A DNA stretch of 64,000 nucleotides, from positions 1 through 64,000 of the forward strand of contig JAGCWW010000040.1 in NCBI GenBank assembly GCA_017961685.1, read 5' to 3'. Origin of the DNA: Acholeplasmatales bacterium. Its GTDB lineage: Bacteria > Bacillota_I > Bacilli_A > Acholeplasmatales > JAEDCM01. Shown one piece after another: positions 16,856 through 25,645 of the stretch. The notes under the pieces are model-generated. The model saw nothing but the letters and a program-made list of their open reading frames with translations, was not told where the DNA came from and did no database searches. The position numbers were made by a program, and so were the translations under genes. How positions within the stretch are numbered: position 1 is the stretch's first letter; each line of letters begins with the position of its first letter.

Positions 16856-17491
16856 TTACCATTTAATTTCTTTAATATTATTTTCTTTTAGTATTTTATT
16901 ACATCTAGAGAATGGTTTTGAACCAAAGAAACCTTTATAAGCTCCTAGTGGTGATGGATGAGCTGATTCAATAACGTAGTGGTTCTTATTTGTGATTAAG
17001 TTCTTCTTACTTCTAGCATAATTACCCCAAAGAATATAAACTATTACATTATTATTCTTCTCTAAATATTCAATAGTTTTATTTGTGAATTCTTCCCAGT
17101 ATTTAATATGACTTGATGGATTACCTTCAATTACAGATAGTCCTGCATTAAGTAAAAATACGCCTTCTTTTGCCCAATCTGATAGATCTGTATTAGTTCT
17201 ATCAATACCTAAATCATCTTTTAATTCTTTAAAGATATTTGCTAAACTAGGCGATATTTTAACATTATTAGGCACACTAAAAGCTAATCCATTTGCATAA
17301 CCTTTTGTATGATATGGATCTTGACCAATAATAACACATTTAACATCTTCATATTCTGTTAAATGATATGCCTTAAACATATCATTATAAGGAGGATAGC
17401 ACACTTTAGTGTTATATTCATTATTAATGAAATGCTTTAAGTTTTCGTAATATTTAGTTTGTTTAATTTCATTAAAGAATTCATTCCACAT
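16856..17491 (-). CDS. ung: uracil-DNA glycosylase (family 1)
   Basis: Removes uracil from DNA in base excision repair. The catalytic-water motif GQDPYH is at about residues 57-62, the uracil pocket GVFLLNAGLSV at about 109-119, and the His motif SAHPSPLGAYKGFFGSKPFS at about 175-194. Length 211 is normal. It complements dut in uracil control. Confidence 0.96.
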   Translation of the reverse strand: MWNEFFNEIKQTKYYENLKHFINNEYNTKVCYPPYNDMFKAYHLTEYEDVKCVIIGQDPYHTKGYANGLAFSVPNNVKISPSLANIFKELKDDLGIDRTNTDLSDWAKEGVFLLNAGLSVIEGNPSSHIKYWEEFTNKTIEYLEKNNNVIVYILWGNYARSKKNLITNKNHYVIESAHPSPLGAYKGFFGSKPFSRCNKILKENNIKEIKW

Positions 17492-17506
17492 AATATCACC
17501 ATAAAT

Positions 17507-17515
17507 ATTATAGCA
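17507..17515 (-). promoter_or_regulatory. extended -10 promoter of ung
   Basis: TGCTATAAT on the minus strand, about 16 bases upstream of the ung start and at the end of the gapA terminator T run. The very short leader makes it less certain. Confidence 0.5.
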
Positions 17516-17519
17516 AAAA

Positions 17520-17546
17520 AAAGACCTAGTATAAACTAAGTCTTTT
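17520..17546 (-). terminator. Rho-independent terminator after gapA
   Basis: AGACTTAG pairs with CTAGGTCT (one wobble) and is followed by eight T on the minus strand. Confidence 0.85.
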
Positions 17547-17567
17547 TAAATATTGTTTTAAGTTGGA

Positions 17568-18608
17568 TTACTTAATTTCAGCGAAGTACTTAATAGTACG
17601 AACCATTTGGCTTGTATATGAGTTTTCGTTGTCATACCAAGATACAACTTGTACTTGATAGTAGTTGTTGTCAATCTTAGAAACCATTGTTTGAGTTGCA
17701 TCGAATAATGAACCGAACTTCATACCGATAACGTCTGAAGAAACGATTTGATCTTCATTGTATCCGAATGATTGGTTAGCAGCAGCCTTCATTGCTTCGT
17801 TGATTCCTTCTTTAGTGATGTTTTCACCCTTAACAACTGCTGTTAAGATTGTAGTTGAACCAGTTGCAACTGGAACTCTTTGTGCAGAACCGATTAATTT
17901 TCCGTTTAATTCAGGAATAACTAGACCGATTGCTTTTGCAGCACCTGTTGAGTTTGGAACGATGTTAGCTGCTCCAGCTCTTGCTCTTCTTAAGTCACCT
18001 TTTCTGTGTGGTCCATCAAGAATCATTTGATCTCCAGTGTAAGCATGAATTGTGCTCATGATACCAGATTGGATTGGAGCATAATCATTTAATGCTTTAG
18101 CCATAGGAGCTAAACAGTTAGTTGTACAAGAAGCTGCAGAAATAACTGTATCATCTTTCTTTAAAGTCTTTTCGTTTGTACCGAATACGATTGTAGGTAG
18201 ATCATTTCCAGCTGGAGCTGAAATAACTACTTTCTTAGCACCAGCAGCGATATGTGCTGAAGCTTTTTCTTTTGAGCAGTAGAAACCAGTACATTCTAAT
18301 ACTACATCAACACCGATTTCTCCCCAAGGAAGTTCTTCTGCTTTAGCGATTGCATAGATCTTTAAAGTCTTACCATCAACAGTGATTGTACCAGCTTCAT
18401 CATCAGCTGTAACTGTGTGTAAGTTTTCTCCGATCTTTCCGCAGTATCCACCTTGAGCAGTGTCATACTTTAATAAGTTTGCAAGCATAGAAGGTTTAGT
18501 TAAGTCGTTAATTGCAACTACATCATAACCAGCTGCTCCAAACATTTGTCTAAATGCAAGACGTCCAATACGTCCGAAACCATTAATTGCTACTTTAACA
18601 TTTGCCAT
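17568..18608 (-). CDS. gapA: glyceraldehyde-3-phosphate dehydrogenase
   Basis: Glycolytic oxidation of glyceraldehyde 3-phosphate with [19 protein letters not shown] is near the start, and the catalytic cysteine lies in [12 protein letters not shown] (about residues 155-166). [14 protein letters not shown] is near the C terminus. Length 346. It is monocistronic, with its own promoter and terminator and a strong GGAGG site, and uses the more GC-rich codons expected of a highly expressed gene. Confidence 0.97.
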   Translation of the reverse strand: MANVKVAINGFGRIGRLAFRQMFGAAGYDVVAINDLTKPSMLANLLKYDTAQGGYCGKIGENLHTVTADDEAGTITVDGKTLKIYAIAKAEELPWGEIGVDVVLECTGFYCSKEKASAHIAAGAKKVVISAPAGNDLPTIVFGTNEKTLKKDDTVISAASCTTNCLAPMAKALNDYAPIQSGIMSTIHAYTGDQMILDGPHRKGDLRRARAGAANIVPNSTGAAKAIGLVIPELNGKLIGSAQRVPVATGSTTILTAVVKGENITKEGINEAMKAAANQSFGYNEDQIVSSDVIGMKFGSLFDATQTMVSKIDNNYYQVQVVSWYDNENSYTSQMVRTIKYFAEIK

Positions 18609-18640
18609 TTTAATTTTCCTCCTTAAATGTTATCACATAT

Positions 18641-18668
18641 ATTTTAGCATTTTATTATTATTTTTCAA
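18641..18668 (-). promoter_or_regulatory. promoter of gapA
   Basis: -35 TTGAAA at 18663-18668, a 16-base spacer, -10 TAAAAT at 18641-18646 on the minus strand. Confidence 0.65.
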
Positions 18669-18700
18669 CATTATTTTATAATCTTTTCATTTTCTTTACT

Positions 18701-18716
18701 TTGTAAATGTTTTCAA
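18701..18716 (-). promoter_or_regulatory. cre-like palindrome upstream of gapA
   Basis: TTGAAAACATTTACAA matches the CcpA catabolite-responsive element pattern WTGNAANCGNWNNCW at all fixed positions except the central G. It lies 32 bases upstream of the gapA -35 box. A related site precedes thrC. No CcpA gene is in view, so this is a candidate only. Confidence 0.35.
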
Positions 18717-18730
18717 AGTGCAAAAAGAAA

Positions 18731-18748
18731 AGAGATGATTACATCTCT
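18731..18748 (-). terminator. Rho-independent terminator after nadK
   Basis: AGAGATG/CATCTCT hairpin with a 4-base loop followed by T-rich sequence on the minus strand, touching the nadK stop codon. Confidence 0.8.
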
Positions 18749-19506
18749 TATAAGAAAGCTTTCTTAATTCTATCCATAAACTCAGTGTTGCATCTCTTAC
18801 CAAACTTGATTTTTTTATCTGATAAATAACATTTTACATAGTCATCATGGTCAAGTTCAAATTGTAAGTGATCACTAGTTAAGAATTTAGCGTTATTACT
18901 CTTTAATTCTAAACGTCTATTAGTTGATAAAACTAATGGTGAGTTTAGTGAACGATATGCATTTGAATTAATTGAAGCTATTTCTGTTAGAATTATACAG
19001 TTTAAACTATGGTCTACTACTGGTCCATTTAAAGACTTATTATAAGCTGTTGAACCGTTAGTTGTTGAAATACATAAACCTGTTCCTCTAACTGTTTCAA
19101 ATATATTTTCATCAATATAAACATCTACTATTTGTGTTGCGGTAGGATTAGTGATTGTAATTTCATTAATCGCATAACCACTATTTAAATTAGATTCCCA
19201 TCTAAGTAGATTATGTGTTTCACAATCAAAATTATTAGTATTTATTTTTTCACATAAATCAACTATATCATTAACTGTGAAGTTAGTATAGAATCCTAGA
19301 TGTCCTGTTTTAACACCAAAGAAAGTGATTTTATCTACTAAATCGATATATTTATTAACTGCTCTAAGGATTGTTCCATCTCCACCAACAGTAATAACGA
19401 TATCTGGGTTTTCTTCATCATACTCTAATTTAATAAGTGATTTAATTTGTTTTACAATACCAAGTGATATTTCATCTTGTTTTCTAGAGAATATAGTATA
19501 TTTCAT
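18748..19506 (-). CDS. nadK: NAD kinase
   Basis: Makes NADP from NAD and ATP. The motif TVGGDGTILRAVNKY is at about residues 39-53, and the NAD-binding region TTNGSTAYNKSLNGP is at about 148-162. Length 252 is in range for the short Gram-positive form. It is divergent from the CYTH gene at 19629. Confidence 0.93.
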   Translation of the reverse strand: MKYTIFSRKQDEISLGIVKQIKSLIKLEYDEENPDIVITVGGDGTILRAVNKYIDLVDKITFFGVKTGHLGFYTNFTVNDIVDLCEKINTNNFDCETHNLLRWESNLNSGYAINEITITNPTATQIVDVYIDENIFETVRGTGLCISTTNGSTAYNKSLNGPVVDHSLNCIILTEIASINSNAYRSLNSPLVLSTNRRLELKSNNAKFLTSDHLQFELDHDDYVKCYLSDKKIKFGKRCNTEFMDRIKKAFL

Positions 19507-19529
19507 AGAATAATCACCCCACTATAACT

Positions 19530-19538
19530 ATTTTACCA
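19530..19538 (-). promoter_or_regulatory. extended -10 promoter of nadK
   Basis: TGGTAAAAT on the minus strand, about 24 bases upstream of the nadK ATG. Confidence 0.5.
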
Positions 19539-19579
19539 TATCTATAACTAAAAAAGTATATAAATAATATATATTAATG

Positions 19580-19608
19580 TTGATATTTCTTTATAAATAA
19601 TACATAAT
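19580..19608 (+). promoter_or_regulatory. promoter of the CYTH gene
   Basis: -35 TTGATA at 19580-19585, a 17-base spacer, -10 CATAAT at 19603-19608 on the plus strand. Confidence 0.65.
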
Positions 19609-19628
19609 TATATATGTGGGGTGTTTTT

Positions 19629-20174
19629 ATGAAATCAAGCATTGAAATAGAATTTAAGACTTTGTTAAGCGAAAATGAATACAACAAGATGATAGATAAG
19701 TTTGATTTAAGAGATAATATCTTTACTCAAGAAAATTATTATTTCGATACTGATGATTTTTATATTAGAGATAATAAACTTGGTTTAAGAATCAGACATA
19801 AAAATAACACTTGGAAAGTAACAATGAAAAAGCCATGTGAAGATTACTTATGTGAATATTCAATTATTTTATCGGAAAAACAAGCAAAAGATTATATCGA
19901 AAATGGTTTTTCACTAAAAGATTTTGGCTATGATTTAAATGTTAAATTCAAAGCTAAAAATGTTACTGAAAGAGCAATCGTATCATATAAGAATGGTAAT
20001 CTTTTCTTTGATAAGTGTACTTACCATGGAATTACTGATTATGAAATCGAATATGAAGCAGATGACTCTAATAGAGGAATTGATGATTTTAAGAACTTCT
20101 TAAAAGAAAATAAAATCACTTATAGTCCAAGCTTCCATAAGGAAGAACGTGCTTTTAGAGCATTAGGTTTATGA
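19629..20174 (+). CDS. CYTH domain protein (triphosphate tunnel family)
   Basis: The only plus-strand gene in the window. It begins with the CYTH signature ExExK (EIEFKTLL), and further charged strands alternate through the protein as in triphosphate tunnel enzymes (RIRHK near residue 57, KVTMKKP near 65). About 181 residues. Family members bind triphosphates such as thiamine triphosphate, ATP or tripolyphosphate; the substrate here is unknown. ATG at 19629 is preferred because GTGGGGTG sits 5 to 12 bases upstream, over the ATG at 19614. It ends in TGA just before a terminator. Confidence 0.88.
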   Translation: MKSSIEIEFKTLLSENEYNKMIDKFDLRDNIFTQENYYFDTDDFYIRDNKLGLRIRHKNNTWKVTMKKPCEDYLCEYSIILSEKQAKDYIENGFSLKDFGYDLNVKFKAKNVTERAIVSYKNGNLFFDKCTYHGITDYEIEYEADDSNRGIDDFKNFLKENKITYSPSFHKEERAFRALGL

Positions 20175-20182
20175 AAAATAAT

Positions 20183-20202
20183 CCCTATCAAAATTGATAG
20201 GG
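20183..20202. terminator. bidirectional terminator between convergent genes
   Basis: CCCTATCA/TGATAGGG stem, 8 base pairs with a 4-base loop. A T run lies on the plus side and an A-rich flank (T-rich on the minus strand) on the other. It serves the CYTH gene and the flavoprotein gene that face each other. Confidence 0.88.
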
Positions 20203-20210
20203 TTTTTATT

Positions 20211-20909
20211 TTACTTATTTTTCCAAGGGCGCTTCTTTTCAAGCCAACCATTACTTTTCCAATAAATGGCATCTTTTTCTGTAGTGCCATTATTTTTTTC
20301 AATCATTCTCATAATAGAAAAGAAAGCTTTAGTTTTAAATCCTGGTTTAACTTTACCATTTTTCTTTTTAATCTTTTTAGCAAGCTTATCTGTTTTCTTT
20401 TCAATCTTTCTTTTTTTCTTATCCTTTAAATCATCAAAAGAATACGCTCTTAAAGCTAGACCATATTTATAAACTTTACCAGTTCCTAAATAGAATAAGC
20501 TATCAGTCATATCCTTTAATGTTGATTTAACACCCGCTCCTGCGGCTGTAGTAATAGCGATACCTTGTTTCTTAAACATCTTTTCATCTGGTCTATGTGC
20601 CATCCAGCGATATCCTAAGTGATCTAGGAAGGCTTTCATAGCACCTGTAACATGGAATACATATACAGGACTAGATAAAATAATGACATCAGCTTCATCT
20701 ATTGCTTCAATTATTGGTTGTAGTTTTAGTCTATGAGGACAGTTTTCTTCACCTTTTTGAAAGCATGTCATACAGCCTACACAAAATTCATTAAAATCTC
20801 TTGGTAGAAAAAATTCAGTTACATCTCCACCAATTTTTTCTCCTAGGCTATGAGCTATTTTATATGTTGAGCCCAAATGGTTTTGTCCATGAATAATAAC
20901 TATTTTCAT
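20211..20909 (-). CDS. flavodoxin-fold NAD(P)H-dependent oxidoreductase with cysteine cluster
   Basis: The N terminus VIIHGQNHLGSTYKIA binds FMN phosphate, and SSPVYVFHVTGAMKAFLDH is a second FMN loop (about residues 80-98). Between them, CVGCMTCFQKGEENC (about residues 43-57) has the CX2CX2CX7C spacing seen in iron-sulfur flavoproteins. Length 232, with a basic Lys-rich C-terminal region. The electron partner is unknown. Confidence 0.8.
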   Translation of the reverse strand: MKIVIIHGQNHLGSTYKIAHSLGEKIGGDVTEFFLPRDFNEFCVGCMTCFQKGEENCPHRLKLQPIIEAIDEADVIILSSPVYVFHVTGAMKAFLDHLGYRWMAHRPDEKMFKKQGIAITTAAGAGVKSTLKDMTDSLFYLGTGKVYKYGLALRAYSFDDLKDKKKRKIEKKTDKLAKKIKKKNGKVKPGFKTKAFFSIMRMIEKNNGTTEKDAIYWKSNGWLEKKRPWKNK

Positions 20910-20918
20910 AACATCCTC

Positions 20919-21263
20919 CTATGAAGCAAATAAAATCGCAATTAATGCCATTAATTCTCTACGTGATAAAAATCCATCAACAACATAAATTGTATTACCT
21001 GCAAATTCTTTGAACTTACCATTATCATATAAATATTCTGTAAGTCCCGCAAATCTTTTAATCTTTTTACCATCAAATTCTAGTAAGATTCTACCATAGA
21101 AATCTTTAATTCTATCGTCTTCTAGTCTATACATTATTTGACCAGAAAAAGCTTTAACAGTATTATTATCAATAAAATATAAAGTTCTACCTGAAAAGTC
21201 TTTGATTTTACCATCACCTATTTCAAGTCTTATTAATCCTGAATATTCTTTTAACTTTGCCAT
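20919..21263 (-). CDS. 16-residue tandem-repeat protein, unknown function
   Basis: The 114-residue product is almost entirely made of five to six consecutive units of about 16 residues of the form [KR]-[IV]-K-x-F-[SA]-G-x-x-x-Y-x-x-D-[NG]-x, for example KIKDFSGRTLYFIDNN and TVKAFSGQIMYRLEDD. Such regular strand-turn-strand units suggest a beta-hairpin stack or solenoid. The final 20 residues are hydrophobic (MALIAILFAS) and could be a helix. It is next to the flavoprotein gene (10 bases). I recognise no named family. Confidence 0.75.
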   Translation of the reverse strand: MAKLKEYSGLIRLEIGDGKIKDFSGRTLYFIDNNTVKAFSGQIMYRLEDDRIKDFYGRILLEFDGKKIKRFAGLTEYLYDNGKFKEFAGNTIYVVDGFLSRRELMALIAILFAS

Positions 21264-21301
21264 AATAATACCTCCATTTATTATTATAACATAAAATAAA
21301 A

Positions 21302-21329
21302 AAGAAATCCCTATTTTAAGAGATTTCTT
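21302..21329 (-). terminator. Rho-independent terminator after pncC
   Basis: AAGAAATC/GATTTCTT arms around a 12-base loop, followed by T residues on the minus strand. It overlaps the end of pncC and ends the lysine operon. Confidence 0.75.
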
Positions 21330-21771
21330 CTAATTTATCAATTGTTTTTCTAACGATATATTCTACAGCTTGTGCTCTTATTTCGTTTCTATCTCCATGA
21401 AACCACATTTCATATGAATAAGCATCATCATTAATAGCTAAACCAAAGCAAACTAAACCAACATTATCACCAGATGGTCCAGCATAACCAGTAATACCAA
21501 TACCTACATTACTATTACTTTCTAGCTTTACTCCTTTAGCCATTTCTAATGCAACTTCTTCTGAAACTACTGTATATTTATCAATAGTTTCTTTTTTTAC
21601 ATGAGCATATTTCATCTTAGCTTCTATAGTATAAGTTACAAAGCTTTGATTAAATACTTTAGATGCATCAGCTACAGATACAATACATGCAGCAAGTAAG
21701 CCACCTGTACAACTTTCAGCCATAGAAATAGTCATATTTTTTCTTCTAAGTAAATCAACTAATTCTTCCAT
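21316..21771 (-). CDS. pncC: CinA-family nicotinamide-nucleotide amidohydrolase
   Basis: Deamidates NMN to nicotinate mononucleotide, salvaging pyridine nucleotides. The stand-alone CinA C-terminal domain is recognised by SMAESCTGGLLAA (about residues 16-28) and GIGITGYAGPSGD (about 91-103). Length 151 is usual. Its ATG overlaps the dapB stop (TAATG), so it rides on the lysine operon. Confidence 0.88.
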   Translation of the reverse strand: MEELVDLLRRKNMTISMAESCTGGLLAACIVSVADASKVFNQSFVTYTIEAKMKYAHVKKETIDKYTVVSEEVALEMAKGVKLESNSNVGIGITGYAGPSGDNVGLVCFGLAINDDAYSYEMWFHGDRNEIRAQAVEYIVRKTIDKLEEIS

Positions 21772-22478
21772 TAGAATAATACATCCTCCATTGTATAAAT
21801 CTTAGGTTCTTTTCCTAAAATATATTCAGCTGCTTTTACAGCACCTTTAGAGAAGATTTTCTTTGAGAAAGCTTCATGCTTAAATTCTAATACTTCATCA
21901 GTACCAGCAAAAATTACAGAGTGTTCACCAACTATTGTTCCACCTCTAACGGCATTGATACCAATTTCATGTTCTCTTTTTGAGTAACCATTTCTACCAA
22001 ACACATGCTTAAATTCATTATTTGGATCTATTGCTTCAAGTAGTGCTAAAGCAGTACCACTAGGTGCATCAACTTTCTTATTGTGATGCTTTTCAACGAT
22101 TTCCATATCAAAATCATTCTTTAAGATTTCTGCCATTTCTGCACATACTCTTTTTAGTACTGTTACACCTAATGAGAAGTTAGCAGTGCAGCAAATAGGA
22201 ATAATTTTAGAAGCCTCAAAAATCTTTTTTCTTTGTTCTTCTGTATAACCAGTAGTCGCTATAACTAGCGCTTTTTTGTTCTTTGTTGCGTATTCTAGAT
22301 TCATATCTAGACAAGCAGGTGAAGAGAAATCTACAATTAGATCAAAAGGTTTAGTTATCTCATTTAAATTAGATAATTGATCTAATGCAACTATACCACT
22401 AATTGTATGTCCTTTACTAATTAATTCTTCTTCGACAAGCTTATTCATTGCACCATAGCCAACTAATGCTACTTGCAT
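21771..22478 (-). CDS. dapB: 4-hydroxy-tetrahydrodipicolinate reductase
   Basis: Second committed step of the diaminopimelate/lysine pathway. VALVGYGAMNK binds the pyridine nucleotide. EIVEKHHNKKVDAPSGTALA (about residues 126-145) contains the catalytic His and the substrate-binding motif. At 235 residues it is a short form. It overlaps dapA by 10 bases. Confidence 0.95.
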   Translation of the reverse strand: MQVALVGYGAMNKLVEEELISKGHTISGIVALDQLSNLNEITKPFDLIVDFSSPACLDMNLEYATKNKKALVIATTGYTEEQRKKIFEASKIIPICCTANFSLGVTVLKRVCAEMAEILKNDFDMEIVEKHHNKKVDAPSGTALALLEAIDPNNEFKHVFGRNGYSKREHEIGINAVRGGTIVGEHSVIFAGTDEVLEFKHEAFSKKIFSKGAVKAAEYILGKEPKIYTMEDVLF

Positions 22479-23353
22479 AAACCTGCCTCCTTCATAGACT
22501 TAATTAAGATTTCTTTATTCTTATCACTCATCTTATAAAGTGGTAATCTATATCCACCAACATTCATTCCAAGATAGTTCATTGCTTCTTTTACTGGAAT
22601 TGGGTTAGTTTCAATAAATAAGTTATTAATTACATCTAAATACTTTAATTGAATATCAAGTGCTTCTTTTGTTTTACCATTTAAGTAATTCATAACTAAA
22701 TCATGAGTTTCTTTTGGACAAATATTTGCTAATACAGAAATAACACCTACACCACCAGCAGATAATACTGGAACGATCATATCGTCATTTCCTGAATAAA
22801 TTCTAAATGTATCACTTGCATATTTAGCAATCTTCATAACATAACTAATGTTTCCACTAGCTTCTTTAATACCCATAATGTTTGGATGCTTACTTAATCT
22901 TTCAACAGCTGAAACAGATACAGCACAACCAGTTCTACCAGGTACATTATAAATAATAATAGGAATGTCTACGCTACTAGCAATAGTTTCAAAATGATGA
23001 ATCATACCTTCTTCATTTGTCTTATTGTAGTATGGAGTAATTATTAATAATGCATCAGCACCTAAACGTTGGAATTTTCTACTTTGTACTACTGATGTTT
23101 CAGTACAGTTTGAACTTGAACCAACAATTACTGGTACTCTATGATTTACCTTCTTAACTGTATAGTAAACTACTTCTTCATCTTCTTCATGTGATAAAGT
23201 TGGTGATTCACCTGTTGTTCCAATGATTAGGATTGCATCAGTTGAATTAGCAATTTGATATTCTAATAATTCACCTAATTTATCATAATTAACACTACCA
23301 TCTTCATTCATTGGCGTTACTAACGCTACAATTGATCCTTTAATATCTAACAT
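22469..23353 (-). CDS. dapA: 4-hydroxy-tetrahydrodipicolinate synthase
   Basis: Condenses pyruvate with aspartate semialdehyde. GTTGESPTLSHEE (about residues 45-57), YYNKTNEEG (about 109-117), IIYNVPGRTG (about 134-143) and the Schiff-base lysine in GIKEASG (about 162-168) are all intact. Length 294 is normal. It lies between lysA and dapB. Confidence 0.96.
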   Translation of the reverse strand: MLDIKGSIVALVTPMNEDGSVNYDKLGELLEYQIANSTDAILIIGTTGESPTLSHEEDEEVVYYTVKKVNHRVPVIVGSSSNCTETSVVQSRKFQRLGADALLIITPYYNKTNEEGMIHHFETIASSVDIPIIIYNVPGRTGCAVSVSAVERLSKHPNIMGIKEASGNISYVMKIAKYASDTFRIYSGNDDMIVPVLSAGGVGVISVLANICPKETHDLVMNYLNGKTKEALDIQLKYLDVINNLFIETNPIPVKEAMNYLGMNVGGYRLPLYKMSDKNKEILIKSMKEAGLCK

Positions 23354-23370
23354 CTTTGTTATCCTCCTAT

Positions 23371-24624
23371 TTAATCTAAATCATTCTTATATAAATCTTC
23401 ATAAGTTTCTCTTTTAATTACTAACTTAGAATTATTTCCATCAACAAATACTACAGCAGGTCTAGGTAATCTATTATAGTTACTAGCCATAGAATATCCA
23501 TAAGCACCTGTAGTATATACAATTAATAAATCATCTTTATCTGCTTTAGGTAATTTAACATCTTTAAATAATACATCGCCTGATTCACAGCACTTACCCG
23601 CAATCGATACTTCCATATCTTTTTTAGCATCCATCTTATTAGCGATATCTACGCTATATAAAGCTCCATAAAGTGCTGGTCTAATGTTATCATTCATACC
23701 ACCATCAATAAAGTAATATGTCTTATTTAAGGCCTTTTTCATTTGATTGATTGTATATAATTGATAACCTGCATTAGCTACTAAGCTTCTACCTGGTTCA
23801 ATAAATAATTTATCAATTTTAATGTTTGCTTTTTCTAATTCACTATCAACTTTTTCAATGATAATCTTTGAAAAATCAATTAATGATAATGGTTTATCAT
23901 CTTCAGTGTATTTAACACCACAACCACCACCAAGGTTTAAATAACTAATTTTTCTATTAATTTTCTTAATTAAACCAAATAACTTTTCAATCGCAATAGT
24001 GAAACCTGTCATATCAAAGATTTGACTACCAACATGGAAGTGGAAACCTTTGAATTTCATATTCTTACTAGCTTCAATTAATTCAATTGATTCTAAAATA
24101 TCATCATTTTCAATGTAATATCCAAACTTAGAATCTGGATGAGCTGTAACAATGTATTCATGAGTATGAGCAGATACTCCAACATTAATTCTTAACATTA
24201 AGTTTAAATCATAATCGATTCTTTCACACTTTTTAGCCCATATTTTTAATTCATCTAAATTATCAATGATAATATTCTTTACTTTATAACTTAGCGCCAT
24301 ATCCATTTCAGCTTCTCCCTTATTATTACCATGGAAGAAGATATTTTTTGGATCTACTTTTTCTTTTATAACTCCATATAATTCTCCACCACTTACAACA
24401 TCTACACCAATGTTTTCTTCTCTTACCAATTTATACATATATAAACTTGAGAATGCTTTAGATGCATAAATGATTTGTGTATTATAGTTCTTGGATACAA
24501 ATCCTTCCTTATAGTCATTAATATTTTGTTTGATGATGTTTTCATCATAAATATATAATGGCGTACCATATTTTTCTTTTAATTCACTTACTTCGACATT
24601 TCCAATTTTAAACACATTAATCAC
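23371..24624 (-). CDS. lysA: diaminopimelate decarboxylase
   Basis: Last step of lysine synthesis, PLP-dependent. The PLP lysine is in IIYASKAFS (about residues 48-56). Phosphate-binding NLGGGCGVKY (about 225-234), EPGRSLVANAGY (about 271-282) and the substrate loop CCESGD (about 344-349) are clear. Length 417. It is the first gene behind the lysine riboswitch. Confidence 0.96.
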   Translation of the reverse strand: MINVFKIGNVEVSELKEKYGTPLYIYDENIIKQNINDYKEGFVSKNYNTQIIYASKAFSSLYMYKLVREENIGVDVVSGGELYGVIKEKVDPKNIFFHGNNKGEAEMDMALSYKVKNIIIDNLDELKIWAKKCERIDYDLNLMLRINVGVSAHTHEYIVTAHPDSKFGYYIENDDILESIELIEASKNMKFKGFHFHVGSQIFDMTGFTIAIEKLFGLIKKINRKISYLNLGGGCGVKYTEDDKPLSLIDFSKIIIEKVDSELEKANIKIDKLFIEPGRSLVANAGYQLYTINQMKKALNKTYYFIDGGMNDNIRPALYGALYSVDIANKMDAKKDMEVSIAGKCCESGDVLFKDVKLPKADKDDLLIVYTTGAYGYSMASNYNRLPRPAVVFVDGNNSKLVIKRETYEDLYKNDLD

Positions 24625-24647
24625 CCTTTCTTTTATTAAAAATAAAA

Positions 24648-24668
24648 ATGCGCTAAGTATAAGCGCAT
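24648..24668 (-). terminator. attenuator terminator of the lysine riboswitch
   Basis: ATGCGCT/AGCGCAT hairpin followed by TTTTTATTTTT on the minus strand, 24 bases before the lysA ATG. The TTATGCGC of its 5' side can alternatively pair with GCGCTATAA at the 3' end of the aptamer, giving an antiterminator (inference). Confidence 0.85.
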
Positions 24669-24694
24669 AATAATTAATAATTATAATTAATGGT

Positions 24695-24850
24695 TATAGC
24701 GCCTCTACTAGATAAGTAGGAGTGTTATAGGTATTTCCTATAACCCCACGAATTTATCATGCCTGATAAATCGTTCGGCGATGATTACCTTTCACATACT
24801 TCATAGAATGCCTTCTCCATATGTTACTATGACGCACCGCTTCCTCTATA
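24695..24850 (-). promoter_or_regulatory. lysine riboswitch (L-box)
   Basis: Minus-strand blocks match the L-box in order: GGTGCGTC, ATGGAGAA, CTATGAAG, TGAAAGGTAAT, ATCGCCGAA, then GTAGAGGCGCTATA closing P1. It is followed by a terminator and lysA-dapA-dapB-pncC, so lysine should cause premature termination. Confidence 0.93.
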
Positions 24851-24858
24851 CATATAAA

Positions 24859-24886
24859 ATTATAACATATTATTTTTTTTTGTAAA
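24859..24886 (-). promoter_or_regulatory. promoter of the lysine operon
   Basis: -35 TTTACA at 24881-24886, a 16-base A-rich spacer, -10 TATAAT at 24859-24864 on the minus strand, directly upstream of the aptamer. Confidence 0.75.
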
Positions 24887-24888
24887 TA

Positions 24889-25644
24889 CTACTTTTGTTT
24901 TTTTGATTGTGATTTATAGCATATTCTCATACTTGTTCTATGAGGTATTATACGCATTAATCTTGAAGCCGCTCTTACGCTCCATTTAGGAGTAGCAAAT
25001 TTCTTTTTCTTAAACATTCTTTTAATCGCATAACTAGCGCATTTATCAGCTTTTACGCCTTTAAGTTTAAATGTGACATTTGCGGTATCATTAAAGTTTG
25101 TATCAACTGGTCCTGGAGCTAGTATAGTTATACCTACATCCTTCTTTAATTTCTTCATTTCATAGCGTAATGCTTCAGCATAACTTCTAATATAATTTTT
25201 AGTTGCATAGTAAGTTGCCATCTTTGGTCCTGGAGCAAAAGATGCAATAGATGCAACTGTTAAAATATAACCTTTATTCATTACATCTGCATAATGTTTT
25301 AGTATCATATGCATTGCTGTAACATTAATATCAATCATATTAAAATCTTCAGCATCAGTTACTTCATTAAACATACCAACCTTACCAAGACCGGCATTAT
25401 TTATAACTACTTCTATTTCATAGTCTTTAGTTTTAGTAAATAATTCAGTTAAAGATTCTCTTTTAGAAATATCTAACGGTATTATTACAACTTCCTTTTG
25501 ATATTCTTTATTTATTAATTCTTTTAAGTTATTTAATTTATCAATACTTCTAGCAGTAATAATTAAATCATAACCTTTAGAAGCTAATATCTTAGCACAT
25601 TCAAAGCCAATACCTGAAGATGCACCTGTAATTAAAGCATACAT
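24889..25644 (-). CDS. short-chain dehydrogenase/reductase
   Basis: NAD(P)-dependent oxidoreductase of the classical SDR family. TGASSGIGFECA (about residues 6-17) binds the cofactor, NNAGLG is at about 87-92, the catalytic Ser is in VASIAS, and YYATK (about 146-150) supplies YxxxK. Length 251. The basic C-terminal tail (KKKKF, KSQSKKQK) resembles DltE/YqjQ-type members. Substrate unknown. It is 1 base downstream of the nucleoside phosphorylase gene. Confidence 0.88.
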   Translation of the reverse strand: MYALITGASSGIGFECAKILASKGYDLIITARSIDKLNNLKELINKEYQKEVVIIPLDISKRESLTELFTKTKDYEIEVVINNAGLGKVGMFNEVTDAEDFNMIDINVTAMHMILKHYADVMNKGYILTVASIASFAPGPKMATYYATKNYIRSYAEALRYEMKKLKKDVGITILAPGPVDTNFNDTANVTFKLKGVKADKCASYAIKRMFKKKKFATPKWSVRAASRLMRIIPHRTSMRICYKSQSKKQK

Positions 25645-25645
25645 A

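Noticed and set aside
24889..25644. The SDR gene as the YmfI partner of the YmfF/YmfH EF-P modification system
   Set aside because: YmfI is an SDR encoded beside ymfF/ymfH in Bacillus, but here the SDR is 5.5 kb away in another operon and its motifs are generic. No evidence links them.
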